A stretch of DNA of 64,000 nt. It comes from Gemmatimonadota bacterium. Its GTDB lineage: Bacteria; Gemmatimonadota; Gemmatimonadetes; Longimicrobiales; Gaopeijiaceae. Below the pieces are notes generated by a model. It worked only from the letters and a program-made list of their open reading frames with translations, had not been told where the DNA came from and did not search any database. Location: contig JAWKQO010000003.1 of the NCBI GenBank assembly GCA_041390105.1, positions 62,001-126,000 on the forward strand. Reading direction: 5' to 3'. A program made the position numbers and the translations under genes. How positions within the stretch are numbered: position 1 is the first letter of the stretch; each line of letters opens with the position of its first letter. Below are positions 42,687-51,964 of the stretch, one piece after another.

Positions 42687-43658
42687 TCAAGGGATGAGCA
42701 CGGTCGAGCCGGTGGTCTGGCGGGCCTCCAGGGCCCGGTGGGCATCCGCCGCCTTCGCGAGCGGAAAGCGCTGGGCGATCTCCAGCCGCACTGCTCCGCG
42801 AGCCACCACGTCGATGACATCGGCTGCGTTGGCCTGCAGCTCCTCGTCCGTCGTCACGTAGGCCGCCAGGCCTGGGCGCGTCACGTAGAGCGAGCCCTTG
42901 CGAGCGAGAATCCCCAGGTCCACGCCGGTCACCGGACCCGATGCGTTTCCGAAACTGACCAGCAGTCCGCGCCTCTGCAGGCAGTCGAGCGAGGCCTCGA
43001 AGGTGGACCGTCCGACACCGTCGTAGACCACCGGCACCTTCTCACCTCCCGTGATCTCGCGCACACGCTCGGCCACATCCTCGGTGTTGTAGTTGATGCA
43101 GTGGGCGTATCCGTGCTCTATCGCCAACGTGCACTTCTCGTCCGAGCCCGCGGTCCCGATGGCGGTGGCACCCAACGCCGCTGCCCATTGGCCCGCGATG
43201 AGGCCCACCCCTCCCGCTGCCGCATGGAACAGGATGGTCTGCCCGGGGCGCACGGCGAAGGTCTCCTTGAGCAGGTAGCGCACCGTCATGCCCTTGAGCA
43301 TCACAGCCGCCGCCGTCTCGTCCCCGATGGAGTCGGGCAAACGCACCAACCGGCCCGCGGGCGCGTTGCGCGCCTCGGAATACGCACCGATGGGCCCGTT
43401 GCCGTAGGCGACCCGGTCCCCGACCGCCAGGGTGGTCACGCCCGCGCCCAGCGCCTCGACCACTCCCGCCGCCTCCATGCCCAACACGGTGGGCAGGGGC
43501 ACCGGGTAGAGGCCCTCGCGATGGTAGGTGTCGATGAAGTTCAGCCCGATCGCGGTATGACGGATCCGCACCTCTCCCGGTCCGGGGGGCCCGAGCTCGA
43601 CGTCCTCGTAGCTTAGGACCTCCGGTCCCCCCGTTCGATGGATGCGAATCGCCTTCAC
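42687..43658 (-). CDS. qor: NADPH:quinone reductase (zinc-independent MDR family)
   Basis: Predicted 323-residue quinone oxidoreductase. The N-terminal GroES-like part opens MKAIRIHRTGGPEVL and has GLNFIDTYHREGLYP; the nucleotide-binding motif is AAAGGVGLIAGQWA. It lacks the structural and catalytic zinc Cys clusters of alcohol dehydrogenases, as expected for Qor. The reaction is one-electron reduction of quinones with NADPH, protecting against redox stress. The GTG start is preceded by AGGAGG at six bases. It converges with the pilin operon. Confidence 0.93.
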   Translation of the reverse strand: MKAIRIHRTGGPEVLSYEDVELGPPGPGEVRIRHTAIGLNFIDTYHREGLYPVPLPTVLGMEAAGVVEALGAGVTTLAVGDRVAYGNGPIGAYSEARNAPAGRLVRLPDSIGDETAAAVMLKGMTVRYLLKETFAVRPGQTILFHAAAGGVGLIAGQWAAALGATAIGTAGSDEKCTLAIEHGYAHCINYNTEDVAERVREITGGEKVPVVYDGVGRSTFEASLDCLQRRGLLVSFGNASGPVTGVDLGILARKGSLYVTRPGLAAYVTTDEELQANAADVIDVVARGAVRLEIAQRFPLAKAADAHRALEARQTTGSTVLIP

Positions 43659-43809
43659 AGTGTGCCTCCTTCGGCGTCAGGCCTCGGCGGGCGCCTGCCG
43701 GGCGAAGCCCGGCGGCGGTTGGATCCGTAGAGTGGAAGGTAGCCATGCGAGGGCGGCCTCGCCTGTTAGATTTCCAGTCCCAATCGACCCCGAGCAGGAG
43801 ATCAGCACC

Positions 43810-44079
43810 ATGGGCCTCATGGACAACGTCAAGAAAGGCATCGCCAAGGCGAAGGAGGAGGCGCAGGAGCTGGCCCAGGTCACCAAGCTCAAGGCCGAGA
43901 TCACACGGCTGAACGGGCAGCGCCGCGACCTCTTCCGCGAGATCGGCGAGGAGGTGTATTCGCTGTATCAGCGGAGCGAGCCCATCCCCGGCTTCGAGAC
44001 CAAGTGTGACGCGCTCGCGGCCATCTCCGAAGAGGTTGCCCGCAAGGAAAAGGACATCGAGGAGCTTCGCGCGCAGTAG
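43810..44079 (+). CDS. Small coiled-coil protein
   Basis: Predicted 89-residue protein, almost all helical and likely coiled-coil: NVKKGIAKAKEEAQELAQVT, then LKAEITRLNGQRRDLFREIG and ARKEKDIEELRAQ. No signal peptide or membrane helix. AGGAG lies before the ATG. The family is not recognised, though similar small coiled-coil proteins occur in this lineage. Divergent from qor by 151 bp. Confidence 0.75.
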   Translation: MGLMDNVKKGIAKAKEEAQELAQVTKLKAEITRLNGQRRDLFREIGEEVYSLYQRSEPIPGFETKCDALAAISEEVARKEKDIEELRAQ

Positions 44080-44166
44080 CCTCCCTCGCGCGGTCCTTGG
44101 CACGGATCGGACTGGTTCGGCACATTGGCCCGCCTCCTCCCTGGCCTGCCGAAACCGGAGATGCGG

Positions 44167-45300
44167 ATGGCGTGGTATAGCGGGATCGCCGGCCGCTTTG
44201 GGCCGAAGACAGTTTTGGAAGCGGCTCGAGAAGGCGCGGTCCATCGGTTGGACCACCTTCTCGCCAGTGGCAAAGAGCCTCCCGACCGCAGCACCTGGGA
44301 AGACCTGCTGGACGCTGCGATCCGGCTTCCGCCGAACATCGACCGACTGGAGACGGACCGGCGCAACCTCCCTCGGCCCGGCCTCCTCGAAGTCCTGCTG
44401 CGCCACGGAGCTCCGTACGATCGATCGACTCTTTGGGCCGCCTGCCGGGAGTTGAACGCCAGGGCGGTCGCGGCGCTTCTCGGCAAGGCACGAGGGGATG
44501 GGCGCGACTTCGTCGACTCCCCCGTGATCTCACAGGCCTTTGCCTCGCTCCTCGATGGCGTGGCCGACGAGAATCGCGGCCGCCGCAGCTTCGCCATGGG
44601 CAGGGCAACAGCGGAGGTGCTGCTCGCGTTCGGCGCCAATGTCAACGCACGAGACGACCTGGGAAACTCCGCTGCCGATCGCTTCGGCCGCGGTGGAACG
44701 CAGTCGAGGGAGTTCGAGGAGTTCCTGACGGGCGCCGGGGCCAGGCCGAGCACTCCCGAGGAGAGGATCGACTCGATCGTCGAGAGCGCCCGCCGTTGGA
44801 AGACCTGGCTGAGCGAGGCAGCGAGGGGGGAACATCAGCCCATCCCCGAGGACATGGACGGCTACGCCGTTCAATCGCTCGACTTCAAGGGCTTCGTGAC
44901 GGGTGTGCTCGACTCCCCGGCCACGAGTCACGCGGCAGAGGGGCGGAGCGTGAGTTGGTCGGCCGTGGTCGGCGATCTGGCCACGTGCCTACGCCGGGCG
45001 ATGGAGTGCGACGCCCGAACGATCGTCGACCTGTTGGATCGCCGCCTCTGGGCGGTTTGCCAAGGGTGTGGATCTGCGGTCAACGGCGATGCCATCCAGA
45101 CCGTCGCGGCGGCCCAATCGGCAGGGGCCCTAGCCACGGCCGATGAGCGGCTCGCGCGATTGGTACGCGGGTCCTGCGCTCATTGTGATGGAGTCCTCTT
45201 GATCCTCTGCTGGCAGGGGGACACCGAGCACCGCGGGAAGTTGGCCGCCCTCAACCGCTCCCACAGGAGACGCCCTTCCTCTCTCGGCGGAACCGGATGA
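44167..45300 (+). CDS. Ankyrin-like protein with C-terminal zinc ribbon
   Basis: Predicted 377-residue protein. The middle has ankyrin-like units (LEVLLRHGAPYDRSTLWAA, VLLAFGANVNARDDLGNSAA). The C-terminal part has a Cys pair pattern CQGCG and CAHC about 50 residues apart, suggesting a zinc ribbon. GGAG lies six bases before the ATG chosen; an earlier TTG or ATG is possible. Base composition looks slightly less GC-biased at codon third positions than the neighbours, but this was not measured. Function unknown; an adaptor role is a guess. Confidence 0.65.
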   Translation: MAWYSGIAGRFGPKTVLEAAREGAVHRLDHLLASGKEPPDRSTWEDLLDAAIRLPPNIDRLETDRRNLPRPGLLEVLLRHGAPYDRSTLWAACRELNARAVAALLGKARGDGRDFVDSPVISQAFASLLDGVADENRGRRSFAMGRATAEVLLAFGANVNARDDLGNSAADRFGRGGTQSREFEEFLTGAGARPSTPEERIDSIVESARRWKTWLSEAARGEHQPIPEDMDGYAVQSLDFKGFVTGVLDSPATSHAAEGRSVSWSAVVGDLATCLRRAMECDARTIVDLLDRRLWAVCQGCGSAVNGDAIQTVAAAQSAGALATADERLARLVRGSCAHCDGVLLILCWQGDTEHRGKLAALNRSHRRRPSSLGGTG

Positions 45301-45382
45301 CCCTCGCGCACTCCGCCACCCTCCCGGCCGTCAGCGATCGAGTCGCCGCGTTTCCGGGAGTCCTCGGTAGTAGGCGAGACCC

Positions 45383-46168
45383 ATGCTCCTGATCATCGGT
45401 GCCGTCGCCTTCGGCGTCTCGCTCCTGACCCTGTTCTCGGGGTTCGGGCTGGGCACGCTGCTCCTGCCGGTCTTCGCCCTGTTCTTCCCCGTCGAGACCG
45501 CGGTCGCGGCCACAGCGCTCGTCCATGGCGCCAACTCCTTCTTCAAGGTCGGGCTGCTGCGGAGGGAGATCGATCGGTCCGTGCTGGTGCGCTTCGGGTT
45601 TCCGGCAATCGGGTCTGCCCTGGTGGGCGCGTGGGTGCTGACCCGCCTGTCCAACCGGGGCGCGCTCCACACCTGGGGCCTGGGAGGTCGGGAGATGACC
45701 ATCACTCCGGTGGGCGTGGTGATGGGGGCTCTGATCCTCGGCTTCTCGGCCTTCGAGCTCGTTCCCCGGCTGCGAGACCTGCGGGCTCCGCCGCGCGCGT
45801 TGCCCCTGGGTGGGGTGTTGTCGGGCTTCTTCGGCGGCCTGTCCGGGCATCAAGGCGCGCTCCGCGCCGCGTTTCTCACGCCGCTCGGGCTTTCTCCGGC
45901 TGCATTCGCGGCCACCCAGGCGAGCCTGGCCGCGTTGGTGGACGTAGCCCGTCTGTCGGTCTACGTGTCGGGCTTCCTCGCGGGCACGCTGGCAGGGCCC
46001 GCCTCACGGGAGCAATGGACCGCGGTAGCGGTCGGAACCCTTTGCGCGTTCGCCGGCGCCCTGGTGGGACGGCGCCTGCTGGGCAAGGCCACCATCCGAG
46101 GGATCCGCACGCTCACCGGACTCCTGCTCCTTCTGGTCGGAGCGGGGCTGCTCAGCGGCCTGCTCTGA
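45383..46168 (+). CDS. TSUP (TauE/SafE) family membrane transporter
   Basis: Predicted 261-residue permease with about eight hydrophobic segments. It has the family's glycine-rich repeats in each half: SGFGLGTLLLPVFALFFP and GVLSGFFGGLSGHQGALRA. TSUP proteins move sulfite, sulfoacetate, organosulfonates or other anions. A link to the sulfotransferases far upstream is not supported by location. The last 17 bp overlap the convergent PLP decarboxylase end. Confidence 0.9.
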   Translation: MLLIIGAVAFGVSLLTLFSGFGLGTLLLPVFALFFPVETAVAATALVHGANSFFKVGLLRREIDRSVLVRFGFPAIGSALVGAWVLTRLSNRGALHTWGLGGREMTITPVGVVMGALILGFSAFELVPRLRDLRAPPRALPLGGVLSGFFGGLSGHQGALRAAFLTPLGLSPAAFAATQASLAALVDVARLSVYVSGFLAGTLAGPASREQWTAVAVGTLCAFAGALVGRRLLGKATIRGIRTLTGLLLLLVGAGLLSGLL

Positions 46169-47597
46169 CCCTGCGGCCCAACTCCCGCACCGTCTCGACG
46201 AATCCGTCCATGTGCTCGGTGCCTGTGCGCCAATTGACGAGCGCGGGGCGCAGCGCCACGCGGCCCTCCAGGACGGTCGTCCCCGCGAAATAGCGTCCGT
46301 CGGCCACGATCGCCTCGCCCAGCGCGCGGTTCACCTCGTTCAGCGCTGCTTCATCCAGATCGCCCGGATGGAAACGGAAGCACACGATGTTGAGCGGTAC
46401 GTCCGCCAGTCGCTCCAGGTCGGGCGCCTGGTCCACCCGCCGCGCCAGGTGCTGCGCCAGGTCGAGGTGGTGCTCGACCATCGTGCGGTGCCCCTCCCTA
46501 CCGTACGCCTTGAGCGTCGCCCAGACGGCGAACGCGCGCGCGCGTCGCGAGCTCTCGGGTCCCAGGACTCCGAAGTTGGGCCTGGGATCGTCCGGCTGCT
46601 GCAGGTAGGCTGCCGAATACGCGAAGCTGCGCTGCAGGAGTCCCTTGTCCCGCACGAAGGCGTACCCGCTGTCGTAGGGCACATTCAGCCACTTGTGTCC
46701 ATCCGTGATCACGGAGTCGGCGCGCTCGACCCCTTCCACCAGATGGCGGGTGCGGGGGCTGATGCGCGCGAACAGACCGAAGGCCCCGTCCACGTGCAGC
46801 CAGGCCCCGTGGCGTTCGGCCAGATCGGCGAACGCCGCGATCGGGTCGAAATCACCGGTGTTGACCTCTCCGGCGTTGGCGATGAGCACCGCGGGCGCAC
46901 CGTCCAGGGACCGGAGAGCCCGCTCCAACCCGGGCAGATCCACTCGTCCACGTGCATCTCGCTCGAACGTCCGTACCGAGGCTCGACCAACGCCCAGCAG
47001 CCCCATGACCTTCACGGCGCTGGCGTGTACGTACCCGCTGGTCAAGACGGGCAGGGGCGGCGCGCCACTGAGCCCCTGCAGGGCCGGATCGATCCCCGTG
47101 CGCTCGCCCCACCACTGCCGCGCCGCCGCCAAGGCCACGAAGTTGGCCATGGTGGCGCCCGTGGTCATGACGCCGGTCCAGGAAGGCGGCAGCTCGAACA
47201 GCTGCTTCAGCCACTCCAGGGAGCGCTGCTCCAGCAGGGTGGCCAGCGGCGAGGACAACCAAGCGTAGGCCGCCTGGTCGTAGGTCACGGCCAGCAGATC
47301 CGCACCGAGCGCGGCGGGCGTGGTGCCACCCATCACGAAGTGGTAGTTGCGCGGCCCCCCGGAGTGCAGAAGCGCCGGGGCACCGCGCCCGATCAGCTCT
47401 TCGAGCGCCTCCAGCGCTCCGCTACCGACCTCCGGGAGAGGCTCGTCGAAGTGTGCGAGCGCCTTCTCGGGGTCGCCCGTCCGCGCCGGCGATTGGTCCA
47501 GCCTCGCCAGATAGGCGGATGCCTCCTCCATCACCAGCGCGAGGACCGACGGGATCTCGTCCTGCTTCGGCTGCGTGCCCTTCCTGGTGTCGTCCAT
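46152..47597 (-). CDS. Pyridoxal-phosphate-dependent decarboxylase
   Basis: Predicted 481-residue group II PLP decarboxylase/aspartate decarboxylase-like enzyme. The PLP-lysine motif is DGHKWLNVPYDSG, with the cofactor-binding pattern GAWLHVDGAFG upstream and TTGATMANFVALAAARQWW near residue 120. Related enzymes decarboxylate aromatic amino acids, glutamate or aspartate, and the substrate cannot be decided here; a tryptophanase elsewhere in the window makes an aromatic role tempting but unproven. The ATG has a nearby GGAAG that is rather close. Convergent with the TSUP gene. Confidence 0.9.
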   Translation of the reverse strand: MDDTRKGTQPKQDEIPSVLALVMEEASAYLARLDQSPARTGDPEKALAHFDEPLPEVGSGALEALEELIGRGAPALLHSGGPRNYHFVMGGTTPAALGADLLAVTYDQAAYAWLSSPLATLLEQRSLEWLKQLFELPPSWTGVMTTGATMANFVALAAARQWWGERTGIDPALQGLSGAPPLPVLTSGYVHASAVKVMGLLGVGRASVRTFERDARGRVDLPGLERALRSLDGAPAVLIANAGEVNTGDFDPIAAFADLAERHGAWLHVDGAFGLFARISPRTRHLVEGVERADSVITDGHKWLNVPYDSGYAFVRDKGLLQRSFAYSAAYLQQPDDPRPNFGVLGPESSRRARAFAVWATLKAYGREGHRTMVEHHLDLAQHLARRVDQAPDLERLADVPLNIVCFRFHPGDLDEAALNEVNRALGEAIVADGRYFAGTTVLEGRVALRPALVNWRTGTEHMDGFVETVRELGRRVRAGR

Positions 47598-47856
47598 CTT
47601 CCAACATCGTCGTGGCCGCCAGCCCGGGGAAGCGACCGGCGGCCCTGGACACCCCCAGGAACCCGATCTAGAATCGGGGCCGCTCCGGGGGTGGAACCTC
47701 CCCCCGGAGACCATCGGAGTTCTTCGACCCCGGTCGGCGGACCAACCCTTGGTCAGAACGGTCGCGTCGAAGGGATCCGACGCGACCGTTCGGCGTCTCG
47801 GAGGGCGACGCCGGCGGGTCAGGCACACCAGCCCGCTACGCAGGAGGCTTGAGCGA

Positions 47857-48789
47857 GTGATCACGGTCGACGGAGTGACCAAGCGCTTCGGCGATCTCAC
47901 CGCGGTCGACGCGGTCAGCTTCGAGATCGATCGCGGAGAAGTGGTGGGCTTTCTCGGACCCAACGGCGCCGGAAAGACCACGACCATGCGCATGCTGACC
48001 GGGGGCCTCGAGCCGGACGAGGGTACGATCCGCTTCGACGGACGCCCGCTCCAGGACGACGTGGTGGGCGCCCGGCGCCGCATCGGCTTCCTTCCCGAGT
48101 CCAATCCCCTGTACGAGGACATGCTGGTCTGCGAGTACCTGGAGTACACGGGCCGGCTGCGCGACCTCGCTGGTCCGGACCTCGTGCGCGCGGTGCGGGA
48201 CGCCGCCGAGGAGACGGATCTGAGCGCCGTGTTCTTCCGGCCCATCGCCGAGCTCTCCAAGGGATACCGGCAGCGCGTCGGGCTGGCCGGCGCCATCCTG
48301 CACCGCCCGGAGCTGTTGGTGTTGGACGAGCCCACGGAAGGGCTCGACCCCAATCAGCGGGTCGAGATCCGCAAGCTGGTCAGCACGCTGGGACGCGAGC
48401 GTACCGTTCTGCTCAGCACCCACGTGATGGCCGAAGTCGAAGCGACCTGCTCTCGATTGCTCATCCTCGCGGGCGGGGCCCTGGTCGCCGACGGCACGGT
48501 GCAGGAGCTGGCCGCAGGACGCAGAGGTGGGGCGACCCTGGTGATCGAGGCGGAAGGTGACCAGGTGGAAGCCACGCTGCGCACGTTGAGCGGCGTGTCG
48601 ACCGTCGCGGCAGACCCGGTCGAGGGACGCGTGCGCGTCACGTTGACCACGACCGGTGACACCGAGCTGCGTCCTCGGATCTTCGCGCTTGCCAAGGAAC
48701 ACGGCTGGGTGTTGTGGGAGCTGCACCAGGAGCGGGCCAGCCTCGAGGACCTCTTCCGGCAATTGACCGCGGGAGGAGAGCCCCGATGA
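47857..48789 (+). CDS. gldA: ABC transporter ATP-binding protein (GldA-like)
   Basis: Predicted 310-residue ATPase with Walker A GPNGAGKTTTM, Walker B LLVLDEPTEGLDPN and LSKGYRQRVGLA as signature. The gene order (ATPase, ABC-2 permease fused to a GldG domain, DUF4340) is the Gld-type gliding-motility-like or lipoprotein-export arrangement. AGGAGG precedes the GTG at nine bases. Upstream in-frame sequence is noise. The stop overlaps the next ATG (ATGA). The name gldA is by context and similarity. Confidence 0.87.
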   Translation: MITVDGVTKRFGDLTAVDAVSFEIDRGEVVGFLGPNGAGKTTTMRMLTGGLEPDEGTIRFDGRPLQDDVVGARRRIGFLPESNPLYEDMLVCEYLEYTGRLRDLAGPDLVRAVRDAAEETDLSAVFFRPIAELSKGYRQRVGLAGAILHRPELLVLDEPTEGLDPNQRVEIRKLVSTLGRERTVLLSTHVMAEVEATCSRLLILAGGALVADGTVQELAAGRRGGATLVIEAEGDQVEATLRTLSGVSTVAADPVEGRVRVTLTTTGDTELRPRIFALAKEHGWVLWELHQERASLEDLFRQLTAGGEPR

Positions 48790-51005
48790 AACACGTGTGG
48801 ACGCTGGCACGGCGTGAGCTCAAGGGGTTCTTCGATCACCCCACTGCCTACGTGCTCCAGATCGCGTTCCTGGCGTTGGCGCTGTTCCTGGCCGTGCGCA
48901 GCATCTACGCGAACTCACTCGCCACGCTGCGCCCCCTCTTCGATCTGCTGCCGTGGTTGCTGGCCATCTTCGTGCCGGCCGTGACCATGCGGTCCCTGGC
49001 GGAGGAGCGGCAGACGCGCACCCTCGAATGGCTCATGGCCCAACCGTTCGACGAGCGCACGGTGGTGCTGGGGAAGTTCCTGGGGAACTGGTTGTTCGTG
49101 GTCTTCACCCTGGCCTGTACCCTTCCCTTGGCTGCCGGAGTGCTGCTCGCCTCGGATGCGGACCCTGGCATCGTCGTCGCACAGTATCTCGGATCCGCGC
49201 TTCTGGCTGCGCTCCTGGTGGCGCTGGGATTGTGGGCCTCGTCGGTGACGCAGAACCAGATCACGGCGTTCATTCTCGCCACCGCCCTCAGCCTCACTCT
49301 GGTGCTGATCGGCGCCCCGGTGGTGCGGGTAGGACTCCCCCCCAGGGTGGCCGCTCTGCTGGGCGAGCTGGGCGTGGTCCGGCACTTCGAGGGAGTAGCC
49401 CGGGGCGTCATCGACCTGAGGGATGTTCTCTACTTCATGGCCGGGACGGTCCTCTTTCTCGTGCTCGCCGGCTTCTTCCTGGCCAAGGACCGCCTGAGCC
49501 CGACACGCGCCGGCTTCCGCCGGCTTCGCGTGGGGACTGCCGCCGCTGCGGTATTGGCGCTAGTGGTGAGCCTGGCGGGCTCCAATCTCCCCGGACGCCT
49601 CGACCTGACGAGGGGCAACCTGTACACGCTCTCGGCAGGCACCCGGACGATCGTGGCGGGACTCGACGATCTCGTGACCATCAAGCTGTTCATGTCCCGG
49701 GAGCTCCCCCTGGAGATCCAGTCCACGGTCCGCGACGTGCGGGACCTGGTCGCCGACTTCCAGCGCGCGTCCGACGGTAGGCTCCAGGTCGGCGAGCTCG
49801 ATCCTGACCAGGACGAGGCCGCGGCCGAGGAGGCCCGCTCCTTCGGTATCACACCGATTGAGTTCAATGTGCTCAGGGACGACGAATTCCAGGTCAAACG
49901 CGGATGGTTCGGCCTGGCGGTGCAGTACGCAGACAAGAGCGAGGTCATTCCGCTGGTCGACCGCACGGACGATCTCGAGCTGCGCCTGGCCAGCGCCATC
50001 ACCACCATGACCCGGGAAGGCATGCCCGTGGTCGGATGGGCCACCGGCTTTGGCATGCGCGGGCAGTTCGAGTTCCAACTCGCGCGGCAGGTCCTCTCCG
50101 AGCGCTACCAGATCGAGGCCGTGAGCCTCCAGCCCGACAGCAGCGGGGTGGTCGAATCCATCGAAGGCGTCGATGTGCTCCTGATTGCCACCCCTACCGC
50201 GCCGTTGGATCCGGCTGCCGTATCACGTGTGCGCGAGTTCGTGGACGCCGGACATCCGGCCCTGCTTCTGGTCAAAGGTCTTCAGCTCTCACCACAGGCG
50301 CCCACCACGTTGCCCGTGACCACGGGGCTGGAGGAGTTCCTGAAGGAGGAAGGCGTCGAGCTGAGCACCGATGTAGCGTTCGACCTTCGGTCCAGCCAAC
50401 GGATCTCCATGGGGCAACAGGGCATGTTCTCCCTGATCCGCAGCTACGCCTACTGGCCCATCGCGTTCCCCGCGGCGGAGCACCCGACGGTGCGCGATCT
50501 GAGCTCACTCACGTTCGGCTGGCCCTCGCCGCTGATCATCACCGACAGCGCCCACGTGACGCCGCTGTGGACCACCACGGAGGCCGGCGGCTCCGTCCCC
50601 GCCGGGAGCTCGGTCGCACCTGAGATCCCACTCGCTCCCGACGCAGCGTCACTCTCCCCGCAGATCCTCGCCGCCGCCGTCGACGGGGATCGTGCCGGGG
50701 GAGCCGGCAGGCTGATCGTGGTGGGTGACGCCTCGTTCCTCGAAGACCAGTTCCTGCGGGCCGACCCACAGGGGGTCGCCTTCCTGGCCAACGCCGTGGA
50801 TTGGCTCGGGCAGGACGAGAGCCTGATCGACATCCGCTCCAAGAACAGAGTGCCCCCACCGCTGGTCTTCTCCTCCGACTGGGGCAAGAACGTGCTCAAG
50901 TGGGGTTGTCTGGTGGGAATCCCCGCCTTGCTGGTGCTGCTGGGCGCGGTGCGGGTGGGCGGCCGCGTGAGCCGAGCGCGCAGACAATGGGGGGAAGCGG
51001 CATGA
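48786..51005 (+). CDS. ABC-2 permease fused to GldG-like domain (GldF-GldG fusion)
   Basis: Predicted 739-residue membrane protein. The first approximately 245 residues are an ABC-2 permease (GldF-like) with six hydrophobic segments, including ELKGFFDHPTAYVLQIAFLA and AEERQTRTLEWLMAQPF. The rest is a GldG-like periplasmic domain (ABC-type uncharacterised transport) opening NLYTLSAGTRTIVAGLDDL, with IEGVDVLLIATPTAPLDPAA and a C-terminal membrane segment. In Bacteroidota GldF and GldG are separate genes. Translation is coupled on both sides by ATGA. Role is probably cell-envelope transport or motility, not certain. Confidence 0.88.
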   Translation: MKHVWTLARRELKGFFDHPTAYVLQIAFLALALFLAVRSIYANSLATLRPLFDLLPWLLAIFVPAVTMRSLAEERQTRTLEWLMAQPFDERTVVLGKFLGNWLFVVFTLACTLPLAAGVLLASDADPGIVVAQYLGSALLAALLVALGLWASSVTQNQITAFILATALSLTLVLIGAPVVRVGLPPRVAALLGELGVVRHFEGVARGVIDLRDVLYFMAGTVLFLVLAGFFLAKDRLSPTRAGFRRLRVGTAAAAVLALVVSLAGSNLPGRLDLTRGNLYTLSAGTRTIVAGLDDLVTIKLFMSRELPLEIQSTVRDVRDLVADFQRASDGRLQVGELDPDQDEAAAEEARSFGITPIEFNVLRDDEFQVKRGWFGLAVQYADKSEVIPLVDRTDDLELRLASAITTMTREGMPVVGWATGFGMRGQFEFQLARQVLSERYQIEAVSLQPDSSGVVESIEGVDVLLIATPTAPLDPAAVSRVREFVDAGHPALLLVKGLQLSPQAPTTLPVTTGLEEFLKEEGVELSTDVAFDLRSSQRISMGQQGMFSLIRSYAYWPIAFPAAEHPTVRDLSSLTFGWPSPLIITDSAHVTPLWTTTEAGGSVPAGSSVAPEIPLAPDAASLSPQILAAAVDGDRAGGAGRLIVVGDASFLEDQFLRADPQGVAFLANAVDWLGQDESLIDIRSKNRVPPPLVFSSDWGKNVLKWGCLVGIPALLVLLGAVRVGGRVSRARRQWGEAA

Positions 51006-51907
51006 GCGAACGCACGCTGAAACGGATCCTGATGGCGCTGGCCGTCGCCCTGGTCGTCTACTCGGTCCTGGGGATCGTGCAGCGCGTGCGTCGTGGCTCG
51101 AGCGGTGGTGGCGCCGGGTTCGCGCGCGTGCTGCAGAGCATCGACACCGCTGCGGTCCGCGCGATCCTGCTGAGGGGGCCCACGGACTCCCTGGCGCTGG
51201 AACGGGCCGGCTCGGGCTGGACCGTCAACGGCTACGAGTCGGATCCGGAGGCCGTCACGCGATTCCTGCGGGCGCTCGCGTCCTCGGACGTGGCCGGTGT
51301 GGCCGCCAACAACCCCGCGAACCACGAGCGCCTGGGCGTGGCAGGGCCAGATGCGTGGACGCTTCGTCTGGAGACGGTCGACGGGCATCCGTACGAGATC
51401 ATCCTGGGGAAGACGGGCACTCGCTTTGGCACCGCCTTCGCCCGCTTGCCCGGCGAGGATGCCGTGGTGAGCCTGGTGGGCGATTTGAGGCCCAGCACCG
51501 TCCGTTCCCTGGACCAGTGGCGCAACAAGAACGTGGCCGCAGTCGACACCGCCCGCGTGGCCACCATTCAGGTCGAGACCGGGTCGGGCGGCTACACCCT
51601 CAACCGCGACGCCTCCGCCTGGACGCTCGGGGCGGCAACGGCGGACTCCTTTACGGTTGCCACAGTGCTCGGCGAGATCTCCCGGATCAGCGCGACGGGC
51701 TTTCCCACTCCCTCCGAGGAACCGGCTGGAGAGCGGCGTACGCTCGTGGCGATCGCCAACGAGGGCGATACTCTTCTGGCGCTCGAGGGGTGGGTGGCAC
51801 CAGAGACGTTCGTGGTGCGGCGTGCAGGAAGCGGGACGCTCTACGAGCTCTCGCAGTGGCGTGGTGACCGGATGATGCCGCCGCCGGACTCCCTGCGGCC
51901 GCGCTGA
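51002..51907 (+). CDS. DUF4340 protein
   Basis: Predicted 301-residue protein with one N-terminal membrane helix (ILMALAVALVVYSVLGIV), the rest periplasmic and beta-rich, as in DUF4340 proteins that usually follow GldG-like genes. Conserved-looking stretches are VTRFLRALASSDVAGVAANN and WRNKNVAAVDTARVATIQV. The ATG overlaps the previous stop (ATGA). Probably a periplasmic accessory of the transporter. Function unknown. Confidence 0.87.
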   Translation: MSERTLKRILMALAVALVVYSVLGIVQRVRRGSSGGGAGFARVLQSIDTAAVRAILLRGPTDSLALERAGSGWTVNGYESDPEAVTRFLRALASSDVAGVAANNPANHERLGVAGPDAWTLRLETVDGHPYEIILGKTGTRFGTAFARLPGEDAVVSLVGDLRPSTVRSLDQWRNKNVAAVDTARVATIQVETGSGGYTLNRDASAWTLGAATADSFTVATVLGEISRISATGFPTPSEEPAGERRTLVAIANEGDTLLALEGWVAPETFVVRRAGSGTLYELSQWRGDRMMPPPDSLRPR

Positions 51908-51964
51908 GCCGCCCGCCAAACGCTGGACACGTGGGGCACCGCCGGTACGGAGTACTGCGACGCA

